Part shown: positions 55,952 through 64,000 of the stretch, piece by piece
Numbering within the stretch: the stretch's first letter is position 1
Layout of the letters: each line of letters starts with the position of its first letter
Source of the DNA: Straminergon stramineum
Taxonomy: Eukaryota; Streptophyta; Bryopsida; Hypnales; Calliergonaceae
Assembly: GCA_963920665.1 (NCBI GenBank)
Contig: OY987271.1
Location: forward strand, 10,791,350-10,855,349
Reading direction: 5' to 3'
Length of the DNA: 64,000 nt
The notes under the pieces: model-generated
Told to the model about the DNA's origin: nothing
Database searches by the model: none
The model's input: only the letters and a program-made list of their open reading frames with translations
Program-made: the position numbers and the translations under genes

Positions 55952-56718
55952 TTAACCCCTAAAGGACCGGGGGTGTTTGAGCAAAACTCTTGTTTTCTTG
56001 ACTAGCTCTTGTAACAAGCTTAATTTCTCAAATGTGTGATATGATTTTAATAATCACCACCGTTGAAATGAAAGGAGACTTATGTAGTTTTCCTTTGAAT
56101 AAAAGATCAACATAATCGAATAATTTTTGAGAAAATGCTACCGTTTACAAAATTGATGAATTTGGCAGAACTTTGTGCATGTGCTGAAATTGGAATGTTG
56201 AAATTGGAATGCTCAAAAGTGATCCAAAAACTCTGAATTTTTTCCCACAAGTACATATTATAATGATTTAGATGTGTAATTCACCAAAAATTGTTCACCC
56301 AATCATTTCTCGATCGGATTGTACCGATGGATTTAGCAAAAAAAATCATCTAGGGTCTCTTTGTTGGTCATGGACTATTAGTGAGGTTCACATTCTGAAT
56401 TTTCTACAAATGTAGTTGCAGAAGCCATGTGGTGGCCTTATTAAGGCCATATTCATTATATTGAGACTTTTCGCGGTCTCCTTCTTATCCTTGACTCGAA
56501 GATAAACCGCTTTATCTCTTTACTAGTATTTTTTTATAAATAGATAATAACATCAACTTTTAGTATTTCATTTTAGGATCATTATGTGAGCATTATTTAT
56601 TTTTAATTTCAATTACTATTTTTTTAAATGAAATTTTCAATAACTAACATTTTGTCTCAGAATTTGCGAAAAATCTCAATATAACGAATACGGCCTTTTA
56701 TGGTCCTTTAGGGGTTAA
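55952..56718. mobile_element. TTAA-type element, 17-bp perfect inverted ends (767 bp)
   Basis: TTAACCCCTAAAGGACC at 55952-55968 and its exact inverse at 56702-56718, TTAA at both ends. The left part (to 56440) is unrelated to the 41841 family, so several families share these termini. A MITE is nested at 56443-56697. It ends right where duplication copy B begins. Confidence 0.85.
56443..56697. mobile_element. MITE nested in the TTAA element (AAGGCC ends)
   Basis: The left end AAGGCCATATTCATTATATT (56443 on) and the right end (inverse AAGGCCGTATTCGTTATATT), continuing GAGA-TTTTCGC, form 32-bp inverted repeats with few mismatches around about 255 bp. No coding frame; the target duplication is unclear. 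Confidence 0.7.
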
Positions 56719-58175
56719 GAGGTTAAGTTGGCTGTGTGCGTGAGATTTTACAGAACAACTCAATGCAATTATTTTTCGAAAGCCAGCCAGGGCAGGAATT
56801 ATATCTTTGTCATGTTTTGGTGCACGACAGTGATTGGATTCAGAGTCAGTGAGAATTTCTGTCCGGGCCCAATTTATGATGAGGCAGTTGATTAAAAGCT
56901 GTGGTTGAGTCCCAGAAATCTACAGTGGGCGAGCCACTAGTAGCCAACTGACACTATACACATGCAACTACAGGAAGAAGGTGCTCTATCCCTGGACACC
57001 AGGGTCTTCTTGAGTAGGCACCATATATGTGGTCACAAGATACAATCTTAAAGACAAAAACATGACAAAATTATGAGGGCGCCAATTCGTCACCCTCTGG
57101 GTTTGAGGCACTCCAATCAATCCCAGCTTTAATTAATTTGTACGGGATCCTTGACTTCTGCAGAAATGAAGCATACTGTACAAGTGTACATGCAAGGAAT
57201 CGACAACGAGTATACTGATATTCGTCCTAAAGTCCTGCCTAAATTGCGAATTAAGTAAGTTCTGGCATCTTCAGTTGCCTGGATGTACAACTTGCGCACG
57301 TCAAACTTCATTAAAAACAGCATCCACTCCGAGGTAGAGCTGCACCTACTCGCTTGCAGAATTAGTGGGACACTTAATGGATGCTGAAAATCGGTACATG
57401 CATGAAGCCTCGGAGAATTTTTTTTCATTTCGAAAGCAGTTATGCAAATGATATAACTTACAGAGCTTTGCAGATATACTTTGCAGGTTCATTGGTACGT
57501 TACATGTTCATTCATTTAATTTATTGCTGGGTCTGGACATTTGCTTGCGGGTGGAGTTTTTGTTGTTGAATATGAACGTGAGTGCGAAGACTAGAAGACT
57601 AGAATAGTGTCATTAGGCTGCCGTTTTCCAGTCCGAGTGCTTGATTAGAATGGAAGCAGACGTTGGAAGGTAGACTACGGCTTAGCTAGACTAATTCGCT
57701 TGCCGAAGTAGAGTGGCACTGGTGGATGCTGAAAATCGGTACACGCATGGTGCTTCGGGGCATCTTCTTCCCTTTGCAGAGCAACTATGCAAGTGATTGG
57801 AGTGTGGAGTCTTGCAGAAACATTTTGCAGGTCCTTGGCTGCGTCAGGTGTTCATTTACACATGTACTTAACCAGACTGCGCTTTATTCCGAAGATTGGT
57901 TTCATCTGATGTTTTGATTGGATCTATGAAAGCGCGCGTGTCCATCATGGTATGCAGAGGTTAATCTTCTGGGCGAGAGAAACGGGTGCCTTGTGTGCAC
58001 AGTGCCGCGGCTCATAGTTATTCATTGGTTCAACAAAAACTAGAAACGGGACTGCTCTAAGGCAGGATCAAAGTTATCATTCCAGTAATGGTTAATTAGC
58101 TGACAGTGGTCGGGACTGCTAGTTATTAATTAGGACTCCGTTGGACTGAACCAAACGCACTTATATCCGTCTTAG

Positions 58176-58261
58176 TGTTTGTTTTTTAAACAAATGAAAC
58201 GGAATTTCATTGCACATGGTGAAATACAAACACGCCAGCCACAAGTGGCCTGGCGGAGAAC
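58176..58261 (-). mobile_element. Truncated non-LTR retroposon tail, copy B only
   Basis: The 86-bp insert is flanked by ATCCGTCTTAG (58165-58175) and ATCCATCTTAG (58262-58272). Copy A at about 9265-9283 has the single, uninterrupted ATCCGTCTTAGTTTTTAAAG. On the minus strand the insert reads GCCACTTGTGGCTGGCGTG, then TGCAATGAAATTCCGTTTC, and ends in an A-rich tail (AAAAAACAAACA). It is related to 28785-28884. The insertion is younger than the A/B duplication. Confidence 0.8.
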
Positions 58262-58791
58262 ATCCATCTTAGTTTTCAAAGCAACAGCTGGCCTAGCCTG
58301 ACATACTTGTGTTTACTGTATGCACCGTTTGAAGGGCATGTTCTGGTGGTTTTCTTGGTCTCATCTTCATTCATGTGATAGGATCCAGTCTAGGATTAAG
58401 ATGGAGCATTGTTATTCGATCAAAGTACATAGTAGAGTGTGTACCAGACTACTTCCTAGTGAGCAGTAATTCTTACTCTTCAACCATTTACTTTGTTTTG
58501 TTTTATTCTTTGGGGGAAGGAAACAAATGAAGGGACTTAGTTCGTTATTGGTTGCGCCTCAACTAGCATATTAGAAAACTGAATCCGCCCGGGGGGAAAG
58601 GGAAGCCGACTTTCGGGGTTGAAGGGTTGAAGGGTTGGGTTGGGGTGAGGACAATCACAAAACAAGTTTCAATTGCAAGGGTTTTGAGTATCTTACAGGG
58701 TGTCTCTAAGAAACTTAGCTTGTTTACACTCTAGATTATAAGATTATTAATGAAGTAAATCACTGAATCGGGAACATGAAACTATTAAAAC

Positions 58792-58971
58792 GTCAATTTT
58801 GTGAAATTCAATTACTTTGGAGCGGTTTCAGGACGCGTAGCCTGAACCTGAAATCTATACGTATCATAGTTAGGTGCCTGAAAATAGACCTTCGTGAAGA
58901 TATTTGTCACAGTTTTTACTTTTTAGCTTGTGGAATACGGGGTGGAATATCGCCAATTTAACGAAATTGAC
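58792..58971. mobile_element. MITE-like element (GTCAATTT ends), copy B counterpart of 9863
   Basis: Same position and sequence type as 9863-10038: the left end is GTCAATTTTGTGAAATTCAA and the right end inverse GTCAATTTCGTTAAATTGGC. Confidence 0.5.
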
Positions 58972-59017
58972 ATTGATAACTTCCAAAGTGTTGGGTGCTT
59001 GTGCTGTGTCGGCTGCA

Positions 59018-59658
59018 ATGGAAGCTGGGACGAACAATCAGAACCCCAGTAGCGGTCAATTTACAGGAGATGGCTTCTACTTGCCTTGTTCAAGAACAGT
59101 TCTGAATGTTCGATTTTACAACCATTCTCCACTGATAGCTCTTATTGAAGTACCATTATCTAGTGTTTACAGACTGAGGAATAATTATTGTGTTCTGACA
59201 ATTAACATATGTAACCTTGTGCACGGTTTCTTGTATGTCCACGTTTTCACAAATGCTTTAACCTCTTCCTTGTGTGCAAGTCCGGCTCACTATCTTGCCT
59301 CTGTGGCCTTGGCATGAGGTGCTTGGCATATATACGTACGTACATCGATCAAATGGAGAAGGGCAGCCAGTTCTGCATCGTGAGTGAGTATTATTAGGGG
59401 GTGTCAAGGTACAAGACTACATATGTCTGCAAGATTCTTCATTTTGAGGCAGACGATACGGTGAATCTCGAATTCTCGTCTAAAAGCCTTGAACTCTTGA
59501 AGAGACTGACAATTATGTTGCTCAAATCTCCTTCTTCGGAGGAAGAGTCTTGCACTCTGACACCCCCTCTAGTGATACTAATGACGGATATATATTCAAG
59601 CATGGCAAAAATATATGCACTTCCAACAACAACACTCCAGCTTCCGAACTCATTTCAG
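59018..59658 (+). pseudogene. Coding-like exon remnants of unrecognised gene, copy B
   Basis: A frame from 59018 reads MEAGTNNQNPSSGQFTGDGF and on to 59317. The counterpart in A (10080-10236) is disrupted by a 17-base insertion. A second stretch, 59401-59658, reads SRYKTTYVCKILHFEADD, then SLELLKRLTIMLLK and SPSSEEESCTLTPPL. In B a TAG at 59395 (TTATTAG where A has TTACCAG) and a one-base loss near 59570 break it; a donor GTATGAG follows at 59659. The lesions differ from those of copy A. The family is unknown. Confidence 0.4.
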
Positions 59659-60273
59659 GTATGAGATGACAGTGATGGCCTCCAATTTTTCCGATTGTGG
59701 AACTCTAGCTGTTGATAGTATCGAATTCTTCACATTCCAAAATACAATTTTGATAAAACTACATTCTTCAAAATATGACATTCTAAAATTAGGTTGCCTT
59801 GTAAAATTAGGTATTCTCATATAACATATTTGTAAATGTTTAAAGTTTTAAATTCTACTATCTATATACTGGGTACATAATGAAAATTCAAAAGTGCTTT
59901 AAGTCCAATATTAATGAGTTTGTATGTAATTTTATGACTCGAAATGATTTCGATCTCGGAGTTCCACACTTACTGCTCTTGAAATGAGGACTGTAAGCAG
60001 GTCTCAGGGGCAACAACTGTGGAACTCAATCAAAATCATTACTGCCCTCACTGAAATGAGCATAGTTACTTTCATTAGGGATTGAAGATCTGTACCAATA
60101 CAAATGCGCTAACAATGTTTAAGATTGCAAGGTTTTCTTGCAATGAAATTTGGCATCAGTACGTCTCTGGAGTGCCAAAAGTTTATTTTATAACCTATTA
60201 TTTTAGTTTCGTTGGGGTAGGCCCCCCAGTATGAATTATATTTTCATCAAAATATGCAGGTCAGGGTGCAAGG

Positions 60274-60442
60274 ATGGGAAATTTCGTTAAAATGGTGGTA
60301 TTCTATATGCTATTTTCTCATAAATTTCCTTCTTTAGCTCTAAAGTCTAGGACTAATATAGATTTCAGACCGCACAGTCTAAACGAAAAAGTGCCAAGTT
60401 TGTGGAATACCGGCGCAATTCTAACGAAATTTTGGTTTGAGA
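60274..60442. mobile_element. MITE splitting the candidate micro-exon in copy B
   Basis: Relative to copy A (12324-12359) about 169 bp are inserted between GTCAGGGTGCAAGG and GCGCAAGACTCAC. The insert has the family ends AAATTTCGTTAAAATGGTGG (60279 on) and inverse AAATTTCGTTAGAATTGCGC, and internal GACCGCACAGTCTAAAC. The exact target duplication is not resolved. Confidence 0.7.
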
Positions 60443-60807
60443 GCGCAAGACTCACTTCTCCTTGGTAAGTTGCTCTTCCTTCTATCTCAAAATGAAGTAT
60501 GCAGCAGGGCCTTTGAAGGCAATACGTTTGTAGGTTTGAAACTGTCTGGTCGCCTCACAGGAGAAATCCAATATAAATATTGGACTAATGTCGTTTGGCC
60601 TTTTTGGTGTCTATGGAATTGAACAAGCGTTCTTTTTTGTCCATATTCCTAGAGTATCCTAGAATTCTATCATCATTGGAACCTTCACTGTGCAGTTCTT
60701 CTAAAAGCCCATAGATAGACATTTTGGATTTCTTCTGACAGTGTGGTTGCAGTTGCTTTGTCTAAACGGGAATTTCGATAAAGGTCCAGTATTTTGGCAT
60801 TACTCTA

Positions 60808-61063
60808 CACTAAATAGTAAATAGTGAAATTAGGATGCTCCCAACTAATCTCTCGACATTTGACACTATATAAATATTTATTGGTATTGTACAAGAATGC
60901 ACTACTTGAATTTGATATTGTTGTAATTGTGACTCATAAACCTCCATATGTACAAATGGAAATATTTGTAACAATATTTATTGACTTTGATGACTTGTGT
61001 AGTAGTTTTCTTGGGGTAAGACAACCTAATTGTTAAGGCAACCTAATTTCGCTAATTAGTGTA
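60808..61063. mobile_element. MITE, CTACACTAAATAG family, copy B only
   Basis: The ends CTACACTAAATAGTAAATAG and CTAATTAGTGTAG (right), with inner GGCAACCTAATTTCGC, match the element at 3123-3352. Copy A at about 12700-12725 lacks it, so the insertion is younger than the A/B duplication. A small open frame inside (60824-61036) spans the element and is not taken as coding. Confidence 0.7.
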
Positions 61064-62842
61064 GGCAACGACCTAACGACGTAACGACCAGCTAAGTCTT
61101 AGCATTACCCATTTACCCCATGGTAAAGCTTGAATGCTATTTCCAGATTGTTAAGTTGCCCCTTGCTGATGTTTTCCCTGATGGAGAGATGGTCAGATTC
61201 GTTAAACTTAAATGGCGAGTTTCAGAGTGTCAAATTGTGATTTAAAAAAAATAAAAATAAATGGCACAAATCAATCCCAAAGTAACCATGCAAAGTCCCA
61301 CCCCCAGACCAAGGCAATTGTGACTTCGAAGGAGACTGACCTTTTTTGTCTTGGAGATTAAAAAAACTAGACTAGCTGGATACATGGGGCAATTCTACTG
61401 CCTTCAAGAGTGAATGCATTAACCCTGGAGTGCTAGCTGGATTTGAGTTTGTATTTTACTTCTAGAAGTACAAAGGTAGATGTAAGTTTTCAGTCAAAAG
61501 ACACTAACGGTGCCAATGTCAATAAATCCGTCATTGTTCGTACAGTAGTCCCTGTGGCGAAACAATCTAGGCTTAGCGATTGTCTGTAACAACAAATGCA
61601 TGTATTTCTATTTTTCAGTGATTTGGAAATATGTTGATTTTGACGATGCTGCTCTTCGATTATCTGATTGAAGACTAGCTAGCTAGAGTGCAGGTACCAA
61701 GACGTCGCGACAACATTGAACTGGTCGGTCCCTAGCTGCGAGCAAGCGGGACGCTTTAGTTAGGTTATCTCGTAAGGCATACAGACAATCGACAAGTTAG
61801 AGCTCACAAGCCCTTTGGTTCGAGTTTTCTTTCGAGTTTTAAGCGGCCACTTTCACGGTACAGAATCATCAATCACACGGCGATTGTACATGTTGCTCTG
61901 GTAAGAATCTCTCCCTCGAGCCTCTTCGAATGACCGTGCCGCAGCTGTAGCTAAGGATGCTTGCTTGATCGCGGAAGGGTTTAGAAATCTCGGTACGAAA
62001 AAGGGTTTCGTGATTTGCTGTCCGCCCTAGATCGTATTGATCGATTGCAGGATTTTCGATCTCTTGATCGGTTACAACACATAGGTCGTTACTTTTACTG
62101 TTATGTACCTTTGCTTCCGTGGTGCAACAAGGCCGGAACTAATGAAAACCTAAATTAGACTTGGCCTAGTTTCTTGAACTTGAGGGTCCTACAGTAGAAT
62201 TGGCAACTGCAACCTTAAAGTTTAAGAAACCAGGACTTGTGTAATTTAGGTCTCCAGACGCCCGTCTTGAAATACCGCGAATCTCCGCCACTACAAAAGA
62301 TTTGACTTTTCCTGACGGTGGATCGGCTCGTCGATCTCCATATCGTTGCGGTCGGTAGTATTCAGCACAGCCGCACCGCCGGCACGTACGTGAAAATTTC
62401 AATTGGCGTTTACATGTGTGCATGTGACATAGAAGTTTAGTTGTGGGCACTGTCGCCTTTGTTGACTTTCAGAAATCCCGCGATCATGTCTATCACGGGT
62501 CACTTAGAACGTCGTGCAGAAGTGCAGAACTAAAGAAGTCTAGACTGCCACAGGACTAATTAAGCTAAGAATACGTAAAACCAAGCAATGTTGTGTTGTA
62601 TTGCCTACCCCTAAAGTTGCAATTTAAGTGGTCAATTGGACGAACAGCAGCCCCTATGAATTCGACCCCATGGTTTGTGAATTCCCTTTCGGTGTCTTCC
62701 CTTTCAATTTTCCTCTGACTTTCCAAGTTCTGATTTTAACTTCCTTGTTTGCATATGATAGGGTTCGCGGTTCGATCAAACGAGTCGAAGGAGTTATCTG
62801 CAACCGCCGATCGGCTATTCATTCGTGTGTTGATTTACCGAT

Positions 62843-64000
62843 ATGGCACATTCAAAATTCAACCTGGATGGTCCTGCTTTTGAAGATTCCACACAAGAAG
62901 TCATACCACCAGATCACATCATGTCGTTAAGGGAGGAAGAGGAGATTATGGAAGCAAGGGTTGATGCACAACTTTTCCAGGCACCTCCAGGTATTTGAGT
63001 TTGCTCGGTTTGTATACTGCACTAGCCTTAGGAGACTAGATCTTTCTAGAATGTCATCTATTGTTAATACAGGTAGTATTTATGGTCCATTTATCATCGT
63101 AGGCTCCCGTAGCTATTCACACCTGGGAATGACTTCCTTGAGCAGGGTGACCATTTAGATAAGCTAGTAAATTTGTTTGTGTATCTTCCGTCATTCAATA
63201 TATTAGACTCTCGTAGTAGCTGCCATTTGATCATTGCCGACTGGTATCAAATAATTCCTCTAGTTTCCTCATGCCTGCAGGTGTAGTGTGAAATAAACTG
63301 TTTGAAATAGGATAAAAAGGCTACTGCCAAACACCGTGCTTGATGAATTCGCGAAACTTGATAATTATCCCTCAATACTGAAAATGAATAGAAATTAAAG
63401 TGTCCACTTTTTCGAGATCCCTCGACCAATTAATCCAAGGCAAGAAACTGCGTGATTGAAACTTAGATCTTTTCTTGATTGACATTGGAATACTTGAAAG
63501 TGTATAGTTCAATAACCGATTAATATCGCGTAACAATTTAATGCAGAGTCACCAGGGCCGGAGGAAGAACAAGGAGAGAAAACAGATGATGCCCCGGAGA
63601 ATTCGGTACTGAAATGTATTATGGGAGACACCTGTGATCATCTCCATGCATTTCAGGAGTATGAACATTACTTCTTCGGTGATAACTCAGGGTCAGATTG
63701 TGATGTCCCCGAAGACGAGCTTACTGATGAAATGGAGGATATATTCAGTGACGAGGATCAGCTGGTTCCTGTGAGCTTGCAAGAGGAGGGAGGTCCTACT
63801 GAAGGGGATTATGGTCAGCAAAGTCCAGTAATCATCCCAGTGGACGACACTATTGCAATTGAAGAAAATATTGAGCCGAGTGTGGTGAACCTAGACGTAA
63901 AGCTGGTGAACGCTCAAGTAATAGAGCGTGAGGACCCGAGTACTCCGAGACACCTGGACGAAATGGAGGACATTGTTGCTATTGAAGAGGATCAGCTGGT
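62843..64000 (+). CDS. Acidic protein of unknown function, copy B (partial at window end)
   Basis: Exons 62843-62990 and 63547-beyond 64000, same phase-1 intron as copy A (donor CCAG|GTATTT, acceptor ATGCAG|AG). The 200 codons visible start MAHSKFNLDGPAFEDS and stay open to the last base. The product is strongly acidic (PEDELTDEMEDIFSDEDQ; later an IAIEENIEPSV stretch) and contains an imperfect internal repeat: DEMEDIFSDEDQLVP recurs as DEMEDIVAIEEDQLV near the window end. There are no zinc fingers, signal peptide or membrane segments. Copy A stops where B continues, so B is closer to the complete gene. The family is not recognised; the S-x-F-N-x-x-x-P-A-F start loosely resembles a PAM2 motif. 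Confidence 0.6.

Larger units (their letters stand above)
56735..64000 (+). repeat. Segmental duplication, copy B (runs off the window)
   Basis: Collinear with 8041-15850. Stretches without their own entry (56735-58175, 58262-58791, 59659-60259, 61064-62842) contain no gene I can support. They match 8041-9262, 9262-9860, 11765-12320 and 12720-14545 of copy A, respectively, with substitutions and small indels. Confidence 0.8.

Noticed and set aside
16801..56718. PIF/Harbinger (TTA/TAA duplication) assignment for the TTAA elements
   Set aside because: A 3-bp duplication would read TTA on the left but TAA on the right, so it is not a direct repeat; TTAA with CCC ends fits both sides and the empty site at 43377.

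Overview
The window looks like AT-rich nuclear DNA of a land plant. It holds an Ac/Tam3-type hAT transposase, a CACTA element with the typical plant CACTACTAGAAA end, TTTAGGG-like interstitial repeats, plant-style 3' ends of non-LTR retroposons, and spliced gene fragments with GT..AG introns. I cannot name the species. The dense nesting of repeats and the low gene content suggest a large, repeat-rich genome. No rRNA, tRNA or CRISPR array was recognised.

Layout. (1) 1-8040 and 42794-56730 are mosaics of the same AT-rich repeated segments, carrying many short non-autonomous elements. (2) 8041-15850 (copy A) and 56735-64000 (copy B) are the two copies of a diverged segmental duplication. Each carries fragments of one or two spliced genes of unknown function; the best supported is a small acidic protein gene (14546-15597 in A, 62843 to the window end in B). 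(3) 16801-36318 is a TTAA-flanked element split by an 18.25-kb hAT transposon (18038-36289). (4) 36298-42793 is gene-free, AT-rich DNA with two further intact members of the TTAA family.

The centrepiece is the 18.25-kb hAT element. Its ends match (CATGGTTGTCATA on the left, TAGGGTTGTCATA inverted on the right) and are flanked by a perfect 8-bp duplication, AAATATAG. It carries three intronless genes: a hAT transposase with a long disordered tail (32125-35649, +), a protein-kinase-like gene (19846-21408, -) and a coiled-coil/RING-H2 gene (21885-24182, +). The kinase and RING genes diverge from a GC-rich promoter with two mirrored TATA boxes. The transposase promoter is of the same type. The same CRCGCCCTG-type GC-rich repeats lie inside both termini. 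This suggests that the kinase and RING genes belong to the element rather than being chance passengers. All three frames are free of frameshifts but hold 14 in-frame stops, each one C-to-T step from CGA, CAG or CAA. That is what methylation and deamination of a silenced element would produce.

A second theme is a set of short elements flanked by TTAA whose ends begin CCC (core TTAACCCCTAAAGG). One of them (5457-5900) has an exact empty site, with a single TTAA, in a related segment at 43377-43380. TTAA targeting plus CCC ends is the hallmark of the piggyBac superfamily, which is rarely reported in land plants. Comparison of the repeated segments also exposes a CACTA insertion with its empty site, a probable solo LTR with a 5-bp duplication, two truncated retroposon tails, and a MITE inserted into a candidate exon in copy B only.
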